Origin: Fen-1258 sp947085815
Lineage (GTDB): Bacteria; Bacteroidota; Ignavibacteria; Ignavibacteriales; Melioribacteraceae
DNA: 64,000 nt
Direction of reading: 5' to 3'
Assembly (NCBI GenBank): GCA_947085815.1
Contig: CAMTXU010000002.1
Span: 101,300 to 165,299 of the forward strand
Shown here: positions 51,798 through 60,814 of the stretch, in pieces
How the letters are laid out: each line of letters begins with the position of its first letter
Position numbering within the stretch: the first letter of the stretch is position 1
Position numbers and translations under genes: made by a program
The notes under the pieces: model-generated
Database searches by the model: none
Told to the model about the DNA's origin: nothing
Seen by the model: the letters and a program-made list of their open reading frames with translations, nothing else

Positions 51798-52674
51798 AAA
51801 AACAATTTTAATTAAGTATAAAGAAAATTATAATATCGATAAAAAAATGAATTTGACAATTGAAGATGTCAAAAATCATTTGAAATTAGAAACTGAATTA
51901 ACCAGGAGACTTTTAAATTCTAGGAAAGAAAATCGAGCAGAAACATATATTAGTTGTTATACCGAGTTATATGAAAAGATCTATTGGTTAAATGAAAATG
52001 ATAACCAAAAAGAAATAGATAAAAGAACATTTACGCCGTTTATAAAGGCAATGGATAAACCTCCTAGGAAAGTTTTAGAGATAGGATCTGGGAAAGCTGA
52101 ACTTATAACATACTTAGCTAAATTAGGTTACGATTGCAAAGGAACGGAAATTACTGAAACCAGAGGAAAGAAATTCTCGCAAGATACCAATATTCAATGG
52201 GGAATTACCGATGGAGTAAATCTTCTAAAATATGAATCTTCTAATTATTACGATTATGTAATTTCTAATCAAGTGATTGAACACCTTCATCCAGAAGATA
52301 TAATTGGTCATTTTAATTCTATAAGGGCAATTTTGAAACCGGGTGGTAAGTATATTTTTAATACCCCACATAGATATACAGGTCCTCACGATATTTCAAA
52401 AATTTTTGGTTATAAGAAAACTATTGGTATGCATTTGAAGGAATACTCATTCAATGAAATAATCACTTTATTGCAAAAGATAGGTTATAAAAATATCTAT
52501 ACACCAAACTATGATCATCTTATAACAAAATGCACTAAAAATAAAAAGTTGAAATTATATATTTCAATAATACTCATAAAGATGATTCAATTATTGGAAA
52601 AGGTTTTTTGGATTGTACCTAGGCCTTTATATAAAAAGCTCTTTTCCTCTGTCTTCATTGTTGCTGAAAAATAG
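51790..52674 (+). CDS. class I SAM-dependent methyltransferase
   Basis: 294 aa. Motif I VLEIGSGKAELITYLAKLGY (about 96), acidic post-I GTEIT, motif IV SNQVIEHLHPEDI (about 157), and LKPGGKYIFNTPHRY (about 180). An N-terminal helical region of about 75 residues precedes the catalytic domain. Probably methylates a glycan residue, perhaps as a chain-end cap; inferred from context only. Confidence 0.85.
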   Translation: MDEKTILIKYKENYNIDKKMNLTIEDVKNHLKLETELTRRLLNSRKENRAETYISCYTELYEKIYWLNENDNQKEIDKRTFTPFIKAMDKPPRKVLEIGSGKAELITYLAKLGYDCKGTEITETRGKKFSQDTNIQWGITDGVNLLKYESSNYYDYVISNQVIEHLHPEDIIGHFNSIRAILKPGGKYIFNTPHRYTGPHDISKIFGYKKTIGMHLKEYSFNEIITLLQKIGYKNIYTPNYDHLITKCTKNKKLKLYISIILIKMIQLLEKVFWIVPRPLYKKLFSSVFIVAEK

Positions 52675-52680
52675 GTTACG

Positions 52681-53856
52681 ATGAAAGTTGCAATTATTAC
52701 AAATACTACTTATGAAACTATAATCCCTTTAGCAAAATCGCTGTCAAAATTCTGTAAGATTGAATTATTCACAATAATTTCATCACGTGGTAGTGGTAAA
52801 GCTATATTATTTGAGAAAAGTGACTTATTGGTTAAAGAAAAGCCATCATTAGTTTTAGAACTTGATAAGAAGGGTTATATAAGTGAATTGTTTAATGAAT
52901 ATATAAATAATTCATTCAAGATTAATGCTATTTATTTAAAATCTCTTTTCTATTTGAATTTAGGTAATCTTTTTACTTACTGGCAATTAATAAAATATAT
53001 AAGAAAAAATACTTTTGATATTATTCACATTAATATAGAAACACCGCTGTTGATTTTATTAAAAGTTCTATTTCCCAGAAAGCACTTTTACCTAACCATT
53101 CACGATCCAATACCGCATAGCGGCGAAGATGATTTTCAAAAAAAAATCATGAGAAAGTATTTAAATTATAATCATGGCTTCAATTATATTTTTCATTCCC
53201 AATTTTCAAAAGAACAATTCAACAATTACTTTCCAAATGCAAAAAATGAGATAAAAAAAGTCATTCCTTTTGGTCCCCATGATTTTTTATTAAAATATAA
53301 GCAGAATAATATAGCAGTAAAGCGTGGTAATATTTTATTCTTTGGTCGAATTTCCCCTTACAAAGGGATCAACTATTTAATTGATGGTTTTATTAAAGCT
53401 AAAGAAAAGATACCATATTTAAATTTAACCATCGCGGGAAAGGGTAATATTGGGATAAGTATAAATAATGAATGGAAAGACATCAATATAATTAATGAAT
53501 ATATTTCTAATGAAATGCTTTGTAAGTTAATTCAAGAGGCTGAAATAATAGTTTGTCCATATATTGATGCAACACAAAGCGGCGTCATAATAACTGCATT
53601 AACTTTTGGTAAACCGGTACTTGCAACTAATGTCGGAGCAGCAAGTGAGTATATTAAACATTTAGGCAACGGCTATCTTATAAATTCTAAATCCGCTATT
53701 GATATAAGTAATGCATTAATAGATCTTTATGAAAACTATCATTTTCTTCAAAAAATTACTGCTAATGCTAAAGAATATTTTGCAGAAAAATCTATTACAT
53801 GGGAAAGATTAGCACAAATAACAAAAGAGTATTATGAAAGTCCTGATAGTCGGTAA
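52681..53856 (+). CDS. glycosyltransferase family 4 (1)
   Basis: 391 aa GT-B enzyme. ILFFGRISPYKGINYLIDGF (about 219) and QSGVIITALTFGKPVLATNV (about 300) are the donor-domain motifs. Retaining transferase with unknown sugar. It overlaps the next GT gene by 23 nt. Confidence 0.9.
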   Translation: MKVAIITNTTYETIIPLAKSLSKFCKIELFTIISSRGSGKAILFEKSDLLVKEKPSLVLELDKKGYISELFNEYINNSFKINAIYLKSLFYLNLGNLFTYWQLIKYIRKNTFDIIHINIETPLLILLKVLFPRKHFYLTIHDPIPHSGEDDFQKKIMRKYLNYNHGFNYIFHSQFSKEQFNNYFPNAKNEIKKVIPFGPHDFLLKYKQNNIAVKRGNILFFGRISPYKGINYLIDGFIKAKEKIPYLNLTIAGKGNIGISINNEWKDINIINEYISNEMLCKLIQEAEIIVCPYIDATQSGVIITALTFGKPVLATNVGAASEYIKHLGNGYLINSKSAIDISNALIDLYENYHFLQKITANAKEYFAEKSITWERLAQITKEYYESPDSR

Positions 53857-54979
53857 TCTTCCTTTAGACACCACACAAATAACGGGTGGTGTTCAATCAG
53901 TTATAATTAATTTATTGGAAGGATTTATAGAAAATAAAATCAAAGTATATGTATTTTCATTGAATTCTGAATTGATAAAAAGAGAAAGAATAGAGTATTC
54001 TGAAAATATTGTGATTGACTATTTCCCATTTGGAAAAATTAAATCAACAAAAATTGAAAATTTATTTCATGGTCGTAAGCTACTTAAAAAATACATTGAT
54101 GAAATAAAACCGGATATCATTCATTTTCAAGGTAATGGATCTAATTTATTATTAGCAATCGGACTAAGGAAAGATAATCTTGTCGTTACCCCACATGCAA
54201 TCTTAAGAGAAGAATATAAACATCAGGCTACTTTTCGCGCAAAAATAAATCATCGTTTGGTGATATTTATAGAAAAAATATTATTACCAAATTTCAATAA
54301 CTATATTTTTATTTCCAATTATGCTAAGGAATATTTTTTATCTGAGTATAAAAAGATTCGTAAAAAAAATTACACTATAATTTTTAATCCGATATCAGAA
54401 AAATTTTTTAAGACAAATATTAAAAAAGTATATTCAGACAAATTTATTTATACCGGGGCTCTTATTAAAAGAAAAGGGCTGCATATATTAATTGAGGCTT
54501 TGAAGGAAGTAAAATTAAAGTTCAACGATTTTCACTTAGATTTAGTCGGTGATTTTTTAGATCAAAAATATAAACAAAAAATTATGGATTTTGTAAAAAA
54601 ATATAATCTGATAGGAAATATCACTTTTCATGGTTGGCAAAGTCAAGAAAATGTATTTAATCTGCTACAAAATAATGATTGTTTTATACTTCCTTCATTT
54701 CAAGAGACTTTACCAGTTTCAGTTGCCGAAGCAATGGCTATGGGAAAAATTGTAATATCCTCAAGAGTTGGCGGTATCTCTGAAATGATAGATCATGAGG
54801 AAAATGGATTTTTATTTGAGAGCGGTAATTCGTCCCAATTAGCAGATATTATATTGGGATTAAAAAATAAGGTACTGAATAAAATCGCAATAAATGCAGC
54901 AGAAAAAGCCAGAAATAATTTTGAATCAAGAAATGTGGTAAATAAGACAATTAAATTTTATCAAAAAATTATATTATGA
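53834..54979 (+). CDS. glycosyltransferase family 4 (2)
   Basis: 381 aa GT-B enzyme. GGVQSVIINLLEGFIENKIK near the N-terminus, FIYTGALIKRKGLHILIEAL (about 205), and PSFQETLPVSVAEAMAMGKI (about 291) with the EX7E-like acidic residues. Overlaps neighbours at both ends (23 and 4 nt). Confidence 0.9.
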   Translation: MKVLIVGNLPLDTTQITGGVQSVIINLLEGFIENKIKVYVFSLNSELIKRERIEYSENIVIDYFPFGKIKSTKIENLFHGRKLLKKYIDEIKPDIIHFQGNGSNLLLAIGLRKDNLVVTPHAILREEYKHQATFRAKINHRLVIFIEKILLPNFNNYIFISNYAKEYFLSEYKKIRKKNYTIIFNPISEKFFKTNIKKVYSDKFIYTGALIKRKGLHILIEALKEVKLKFNDFHLDLVGDFLDQKYKQKIMDFVKKYNLIGNITFHGWQSQENVFNLLQNNDCFILPSFQETLPVSVAEAMAMGKIVISSRVGGISEMIDHEENGFLFESGNSSQLADIILGLKNKVLNKIAINAAEKARNNFESRNVVNKTIKFYQKIIL

Positions 54980-55923
54980 AAATACTTATTGTTTGCAGCG
55001 GCAATGCAGGTTACATAAGTCCTTTTGTAAAGGAACAGGCTGAGTCAATTGCAGCATTAGGCAATGAAATATTAATATATCCAATTGTTGGGAAAGGTAT
55101 ATTAGGTTATTTAAGTAATCTATCAAACATTAAAAAAAAAATTAAGGAATTTTCGCCTGATCTGATTCATGCTCATTATGGATTATCAGGACTGTTATCT
55201 ACTTTTCAAAAAAAGGTACCTGTTATCATAACTTATCACAATGGTGAAATTCTTAATCCGATAATTAATTTATTTGCCTCAGTAAGTGTACTCCTTAGTG
55301 ATTATCGCATTTATGTTGCCGAACATATTAGATTAAAAATGTTTTTTAAAACTAAAAAAAATTATTCAGTCGTACCTTGTGGCGTTGAACTAGATAAAAA
55401 TATTCAAATCCCCAAAGCAATAGCTATAAAATATCTTAACTTAACAGGAGAACAAATAAATATTCTATTTGGTGGTGCATTTTCAAATACAAGAAAAAAT
55501 TATATTCTTGCAAAATCTGCCTTAGAAATATTAGCTAAATCAAATTATAAAATTAACTTAATTGAACTTAGAGGCTATAATCGGTTAAGTGTGACATATT
55601 TATTAAATGCTTGTGATTTACTTTTACTACCTTCAAAAAGTGAAGGATCACCACAGATTATTAAAGAAGCGATGGCTTGTAACTGTCAAATCGTAGCAAC
55701 AGATGTTGGTGACATAAAGAAAGTAATTGGTAACACTGAAGGATGTTATATTAGCTCATTTGATACAAAAGATATTGCTGAAAAAATATTAAAGGCAATT
55801 GAGTTTGGTAAAAGAACAAATGGCCGTGAACAAATAAAACATTTTGATAACAAATTAATTGCAAAAAAAATTATTAACGTGTACAAAACTGTTATTGAAA
55901 AGAAAAATGATCGTTATAGTTGA
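54976..55923 (+). CDS. glycosyltransferase family 4 (3), short
   Basis: 315 aa GT-B enzyme, shorter than the two before it. AHYGLSGLL (about 60) and LLLPSKSEGSPQIIKEAMAC (about 217) identify the family. It overlaps the following HisH-like gene by 17 nt, coupling it to amidino-sugar module B. Confidence 0.88.
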   Translation: MKILIVCSGNAGYISPFVKEQAESIAALGNEILIYPIVGKGILGYLSNLSNIKKKIKEFSPDLIHAHYGLSGLLSTFQKKVPVIITYHNGEILNPIINLFASVSVLLSDYRIYVAEHIRLKMFFKTKKNYSVVPCGVELDKNIQIPKAIAIKYLNLTGEQINILFGGAFSNTRKNYILAKSALEILAKSNYKINLIELRGYNRLSVTYLLNACDLLLLPSKSEGSPQIIKEAMACNCQIVATDVGDIKKVIGNTEGCYISSFDTKDIAEKILKAIEFGKRTNGREQIKHFDNKLIAKKIINVYKTVIEKKNDRYS

Positions 55924-56524
55924 TTATGGTATGGGAAACCTTAGATCAGTGCAAAATAAATTTAAGAAATTGGGTGTAACTTGTATCATATCCTCTAAAA
56001 AAGAGGAAATTGAAAAAGCAGATAAACTTGTTCTTCCTGGTGTTGGTCATTTTAAATATGGTATGCAGAATCTCAAGGAGCTTGGTTTCATAGAAATCCT
56101 TGAGAATAAGGTGCTTGAAAAAAAAATACCAATTCTTGGAATTTGTTTAGGCACGCAGCTTTTCGCGAAGCATTCTGAGGAGGGAGATTGTGCTGGTCTT
56201 GGATGGATTGATGCCAAGGTTGTAAGGTTTAATGTATCCGATAGAATTAAGTATAAGGTACCGCATATGGGATGGAATGACGTTAAGGTGATTAATCCTA
56301 ATCCAAATAATTTAGACAGAGACCTAAAAAGTGATGATAAATTTTACTTTGTTCACAGCTATCACCTCAAATGCATTGAAAAAAGTGATATATGGATGAC
56401 ATCAACTTATGATTATGAATTTGTCTCCGCAGTCCACCGGGATAACATTTACGGCACACAATTCCATCCTGAAAAGAGTCACGATGTCGGTTCTGAATTA
56501 TTGAAAAAGTTTGCGGAGATTTAG
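55907..56524 (+). CDS. hisH: HisH-like glutaminase, module B
   Basis: 205 aa from ATG 55907 (VIVDYGMGNLRSVQNKFKKL). Nucleophile cysteine in GICLGTQLFAKHSEEG and C-terminal TQFHPEKSHDVGSELL. Clearly homologous to the module A protein but diverged (for example FAKHSEEGDCAGLGW against LTSESEEGNLEGLNW), so not a recent duplicate. Supplies ammonia to the HisF-like protein that starts 3 nt later. Confidence 0.92.
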   Translation: MIVIVDYGMGNLRSVQNKFKKLGVTCIISSKKEEIEKADKLVLPGVGHFKYGMQNLKELGFIEILENKVLEKKIPILGICLGTQLFAKHSEEGDCAGLGWIDAKVVRFNVSDRIKYKVPHMGWNDVKVINPNPNNLDRDLKSDDKFYFVHSYHLKCIEKSDIWMTSTYDYEFVSAVHRDNIYGTQFHPEKSHDVGSELLKKFAEI

Positions 56525-56526
56525 AA

Positions 56527-57285
56527 ATGTTCCGACCCAGAATAATTCCTGTACTATTATTACAAAATTTGGGTTTAGTAAAATCAGTTAAATTTAAAAA
56601 CCACCGCTATATTGGAGATCCTATAAATGCGGTAAGAATATTTAACGATAAGAAAGCCGACGAACTTGTTTTTCTCGACATTAACGCTTCTAAAGAAAAT
56701 AGGTTAATTTCGCTTGATTTTGTGCATAAAGTTGGAGATGAGGCTAACATGCCTTTTGCGGTTGGCGGCGGAATAAGGACTATTAAAGATATCAGAAGCA
56801 TTTTGGAATTGGGTGCTGAAAAAGTAGTTTTAAACTCATCTGTATTTGAAAATCCAGAGTTTATTAAAAAGGCGGCGGATGCATTCGGTTCTTCAACTAT
56901 TGTTGTCTGTTTGGATGTAAAAAAAAATCTGTTTGCTAAGTATCAACTCGTTTACCAAAATGCAAACAAGAAAACCAAAGAAGATATGGTTGGCTTCGCA
57001 CAAAGAATGGAAGAATATGGTGCGGGTGAAATAATTGTTCAATCAGTTGATAGGGATGGAACTTATTTAGGATATGATATTGGTATTATCAAAGTTGTTG
57101 CAGAGTCAGTATCTGTCCCCGTAGTTGCACTTGGCGGGGCCAGAGATTATAACGATTTTGGTTTAGCCGTTAAAGATGGTTATGCATCAGCAGTGGCTGC
57201 CGGAAGTGTTTTTGTGTATCATGGCCCACGAAGGGCTGTATTGATCAGTTTTCCAAATCAATCTATGAAATCTGAAATTTTTTAA
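56527..57285 (+). CDS. hisF: HisF-like ammonia-channel partner, module B
   Basis: 252 aa barrel. RPRIIPVLLLQNLGLVKSVK: residue 11 is Leu in place of the HisF catalytic Asp, and residue 9 is Val in place of the usual Cys; the second aspartate is kept in VCLDVKKN. GDPINAVRIFNDKKADEL matches the LPS-cluster type. Inferred to channel ammonia to the amidotransferase at 58366 and not to make histidine. Confidence 0.9.
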   Translation: MFRPRIIPVLLLQNLGLVKSVKFKNHRYIGDPINAVRIFNDKKADELVFLDINASKENRLISLDFVHKVGDEANMPFAVGGGIRTIKDIRSILELGAEKVVLNSSVFENPEFIKKAADAFGSSTIVVCLDVKKNLFAKYQLVYQNANKKTKEDMVGFAQRMEEYGAGEIIVQSVDRDGTYLGYDIGIIKVVAESVSVPVVALGGARDYNDFGLAVKDGYASAVAAGSVFVYHGPRRAVLISFPNQSMKSEIF

Positions 57286-57289
57286 TAAC

Positions 57290-58363
57290 ATGAAAATATT
57301 TATAGATATCGGTCACCCTGCTCATGTTCATTATTTCCGAAACTTTATCAAAATTATGGAAGGTAAAGGGCATCATTTTTTTATTACTGCAAGAGATAAA
57401 GAAGTCACTCATGATTTATTGAATTACTACAAAATTAAGTATTCATCACGAGGTAAGGGTGGAGCAGGTATATGGGGGAAGTTCCTATATCTTTTCAAGG
57501 CAAACTTTATACTATTCAAATATGCCAGATCATTCAAACCGGATCTTTTCTTAAGTTTTGGCTCAGCATATGCCGCTCAAGTTTCCAAACTAATTGGAAA
57601 ACCTCATATTGCCTTTGATGATACAGAACATTCTAAAATTGAACATTTGATGTATGCCCCGTTTACTGACGCAATCCTAACGCCCTCATGTTTTTTTAAA
57701 GCCCTTGGTAAAAAGCAGATCTATTTTGACGGATATATGGAATTATGCTATTTGCATAAAAATTATTTTACTCCTGAAAAATCCATACGAACCAAGTTGG
57801 AGCTGCATGAAACTGATAAATATATTGTAATTAGATTTGTCTCTTGGGGTGCAAATCATGATATCGGTCATTATGGTCTTAAAACTGAAACCAAGATGAA
57901 GATTATTAATTTGTTGAAGAATGATTATAAATTATTTATTTCCTCTGAGGCAGGTTTACCTCAGGATTTAAAGCAATATGAGTTAAAGATTGCTCCCTCC
58001 GATTTGCACTCAGTGTTGGCAGGTGCTTATTTATACATTGGCGAAGGATCTACGACCGCATCGGAATGCTCGGTGTTAGGTATTCCAAATGTATATATCA
58101 ATTCACTAACAGTAGGATACTGCAAAGAACAGGATGAAAAATATAATTTATGTTTTCATCTTAAAAATGACTCAAAAGCTATTGAATTCATTAAAAATCT
58201 TATCAGTAATGAAAACTTATCTGAGGAATATTCATATAAAAAAGAAATAATGCTTAAAGATAAAATTAATGTTACGGATTTTATGGTCTGGTTCGTTGAA
58301 AACTACTCCAATAGTTTTCGTATTATGAAAGAAAATCCTGATTATCAATACAATTTTAGGTAA
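57290..58363 (+). CDS. DUF354-family protein (GT-B/2-epimerase-like fold)
   Basis: 357 aa. MKIFIDIGHPAHVHYFRNFI at the N-terminus, SFGSAYAAQVSKLIGKPHIA (about 97) and GEGSTTASECSVLGIPNVYI (about 254) identify DUF354. The family resembles UDP-GlcNAc 2-epimerases and GT-B transferases; its reaction is unproven. Its position between the HisF-like and amidotransferase genes, where P. aeruginosa has a WecB-type 2-epimerase (WbpI) nearby, hints at a role in making or transferring the amidinated sugar (inference). Confidence 0.75.
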   Translation: MKIFIDIGHPAHVHYFRNFIKIMEGKGHHFFITARDKEVTHDLLNYYKIKYSSRGKGGAGIWGKFLYLFKANFILFKYARSFKPDLFLSFGSAYAAQVSKLIGKPHIAFDDTEHSKIEHLMYAPFTDAILTPSCFFKALGKKQIYFDGYMELCYLHKNYFTPEKSIRTKLELHETDKYIVIRFVSWGANHDIGHYGLKTETKMKIINLLKNDYKLFISSEAGLPQDLKQYELKIAPSDLHSVLAGAYLYIGEGSTTASECSVLGIPNVYINSLTVGYCKEQDEKYNLCFHLKNDSKAIEFIKNLISNENLSEEYSYKKEIMLKDKINVTDFMVWFVENYSNSFRIMKENPDYQYNFR

Positions 58364-58365
58364 TA

Positions 58366-59532
58366 ATGGACCTAATCCCATATCAATATAAAGTAAATAG
58401 AGTATGTTCAAGATGTCTAATGGATGACACTGTTAAAGGAATGCCATTTGACGAAATTGGGGAATGCTCATTTTGCAGAATTCATGATGAACTCGAACGA
58501 AAATTTCCATTTAACGATGAAACTCCAAAAAAGTTAAAATTATTGGCGGATAAAATTAAAAAGGAAGGTAAAGGGAAAGAATATGACTGTATTGTTGGTG
58601 TAAGCGGGGGTCGCGACAGTACTTATACATTATACAACGTAGTTAAACTTGGCTTGAGACCCTTAGCTGTTCATTTTGATAATGGTTGGAATTCAGAGAT
58701 AGCAGTACAAAATATAAAACGGGCAACTGAGCTATTAGGTGTTGATCTCCATACACATGTTGCTGACTGGGAAGAATTTAAAGATTTGCAGAGGTCATTT
58801 TTATTTGCTTCGGTACCCGATGCGGAAGTGCCAACTGATTGGATAATATTTTCGGTGCTTTTCAATGAAGCTGCACTTAATAATGTTAAATATATTATTC
58901 ACGGGCACTCTTTCCGAACTGAGGGCACTACTCCTTTGACCTGGACATATATGGATGGTAAATATGTTAAAGATGTTCAGAAATGTTTTGGTAGACTTAA
59001 TTTGAAAAGTTTCCCGAATATGTCACTTACAAAATATCTTTATTATTCACTTATAAAAAAAATACAGCAGATTAGAATTTTATACTATATCCCATATAAT
59101 GAGAACGAGGTGTTGAAGATCCTAGAAGAAAAGCTGGAATGGAGTAATTACGGAGATAAACACCATGAATCAAAATATACTGCGTTCTTTCAGGCATATA
59201 TTCTTACAAGAAAATTTAATATCGATAAGAGGAAACTTCACTATTCAGCAAAAGTCCGTAATGGTCAGCTCTCGCGGGATGAAGCATTAAAAGTGATTGA
59301 AAAAGATCCTTATAATGGAGGAATTGAGGACTTGGATTATTGCCTCAAGAAACTTGACCTTTCTTATGATGATTTTGATCGAATAATGAAGGACCCTCCA
59401 AAATCTTTTATGGATTATAAATCTTATTATTCTCTTGTTAAATCACTTAAAAAACCGATTACTTGGGGCAATAAGGTTGGCATCGTTCCGGATACTGTTT
59501 ATAAAAAGTATTTTAGTTTTGAGATTCAATAA
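58366..59532 (+). CDS. wbpG: N-acetyl sugar amidotransferase (WbpG/PseA-like), module B
   Basis: 388 aa. CSRCLMDDTVKGMPFDEIGE then CSFC gives the zinc-ribbon-like start; PP-loop VGVSGGRDSTYTLYNVVKLG (about 73); HGHSFRTEGTTPL (about 181). Homologous to the module A enzyme but substantially diverged, consistent with a different sugar substrate. Two nt after DUF354 and ends 20 bp inside the convergent ligase gene. Confidence 0.9.
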   Translation: MDLIPYQYKVNRVCSRCLMDDTVKGMPFDEIGECSFCRIHDELERKFPFNDETPKKLKLLADKIKKEGKGKEYDCIVGVSGGRDSTYTLYNVVKLGLRPLAVHFDNGWNSEIAVQNIKRATELLGVDLHTHVADWEEFKDLQRSFLFASVPDAEVPTDWIIFSVLFNEAALNNVKYIIHGHSFRTEGTTPLTWTYMDGKYVKDVQKCFGRLNLKSFPNMSLTKYLYYSLIKKIQQIRILYYIPYNENEVLKILEEKLEWSNYGDKHHESKYTAFFQAYILTRKFNIDKRKLHYSAKVRNGQLSRDEALKVIEKDPYNGGIEDLDYCLKKLDLSYDDFDRIMKDPPKSFMDYKSYYSLVKSLKKPITWGNKVGIVPDTVYKKYFSFEIQ

Positions 59533-60814
59533 TAATAAAACCAAAATATATTGCAATAAAACTGAAAAGCAAAGGATTCGAAGCCATATCTTTTGAGAAC
59601 ATTGCCAGTCCCAACGCGTAGAGAAAAAGAATGATGAGTTCGGGTTTGATTTTGTAAAGAGCCGTGAAAAGTGAAACGATATACGTGAGAATGAGAAGAG
59701 TACCTAAGATACCAAGTTCAACGAGAGTTTCTAAGAAAATGTTATGGGGATATAAGATCTTCCGGGGTAAATCTGTTTTATAGAATGTATTAAATCCTCC
59801 AAGTCCCAGTCCAAAAATTGGATTTTGTCCCCATCTTTCAATAGATATCTCAAAAGCAAGAACCCGGCTGTTAAGGCTTCCGTCGGACTCTCCGCTTCCA
59901 AGGGCAAGTTGAGCAGTTTGCAGCAGGCGGGTGTGGGAGGAGGAAGAGGTAAAGGTATAGAAAAGGATTAGAGCCGCCCCAATTAAGAAAACGATCTTCA
60001 ACTTTTCTAGAAATATCGATCTATAGAAGAGAAGTGATATTATTATACAAATAAAAGTACAAACTATTGCTCCCCTGGCACCGGAGAAGAGAAGTCCTAA
60101 TAACAAAACTATGAATGAAAAGTTTAGAATTAGTTCACGCCTTTTGGGGTGATGGTAAGAAAAGACTCTGAAAAATTCTTTAATTTGTCTTTGCGCTTTT
60201 ACTCTATCCTCTCCCGCTCTTTGCCCCATGCCTCTTTTTTCTGAACCTAGCATTAAGTAAAGATTAAATAGTATTGCGAGACCGATAAAACGGCTGAAGA
60301 CTACATGGCTCCATCTAAAAAAAGAAAATGAATAAGCTGTTTCATAAGCGAAGGGAGAGATTATAATCGCTAAGACAGACCCTATACATGCTAAAACGAT
60401 TAATAAATTTATAAATATATCTCTCCGCTGATCCGGTTTGAATACAATATACGCAAGGGCTATTAGGGGGATATAACTAATTAACATTATGTACAGTTTT
60501 GTTAAACCGAATTGCGGATTTACCGAGTAATAGACTGTAATTAGAAAATATACTATTATTAACAAAGCGTATTTAAGAAAGCGGCTTAAAAATAAAGGCA
60601 GAATATCACTTTTGAATTCATTCCAATATATTAATAGAAGTGGGAAGGAGATAGTTTTCAGAATGATTGTTGTCTCGGAATAATTTGATATTGAGAAGAG
60701 AAAAAGATAGAAAATAAGCAAAGAAGGAAGGAAGTATAGATTGAAAAGCCTCGCGAAGAATAGAATAACGGGATTTGTCGCTTTCCTTTTTATATTGTTT
60801 TTAAGCAGTTTCAT
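59513..60814 (-). CDS. O-antigen ligase family protein (WaaL-like)
   Basis: 433 aa, about 11 membrane helices, with the conserved GLGGFNTFYKT block and LYPHNIFLETLVELGILG (about 355) containing the periplasmic histidine region typical of WaaL/Wzy-C proteins. Probably ligates the polymer to lipid A-core. Residues 191-213 (SEKRGMGQRAGEDRVKAQRQ and on) are a hydrophilic insertion encoded by heptamer-type repeat DNA. Its start overlaps the divergent YjbH-like gene by 74 bp; either start could be later. Confidence 0.82.
   Translation of the reverse strand: MKLLKNNIKRKATNPVILFFARLFNLYFLPSLLIFYLFLFSISNYSETTIILKTISFPLLLIYWNEFKSDILPLFLSRFLKYALLIIVYFLITVYYSVNPQFGLTKLYIMLISYIPLIALAYIVFKPDQRRDIFINLLIVLACIGSVLAIIISPFAYETAYSFSFFRWSHVVFSRFIGLAILFNLYLMLGSEKRGMGQRAGEDRVKAQRQIKEFFRVFSYHHPKRRELILNFSFIVLLLGLLFSGARGAIVCTFICIIISLLFYRSIFLEKLKIVFLIGAALILFYTFTSSSSHTRLLQTAQLALGSGESDGSLNSRVLAFEISIERWGQNPIFGLGLGGFNTFYKTDLPRKILYPHNIFLETLVELGILGTLLILTYIVSLFTALYKIKPELIILFLYALGLAMFSKDMASNPLLFSFIAIYFGFIIIESQN
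60176..60244. repeat. heptamer-type repeat inside the ligase gene
   Basis: On the plus strand the sequence reads pyrimidine-rich units TTTGCGC-TTTTACT-CTATCCT-CTCCCGC-TCTTTGC-CCCATGC-CTCTTTT, the same style as 35113-35238. It is in frame in the minus-strand gene, falling in a loop between membrane helices. Confidence 0.6.
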
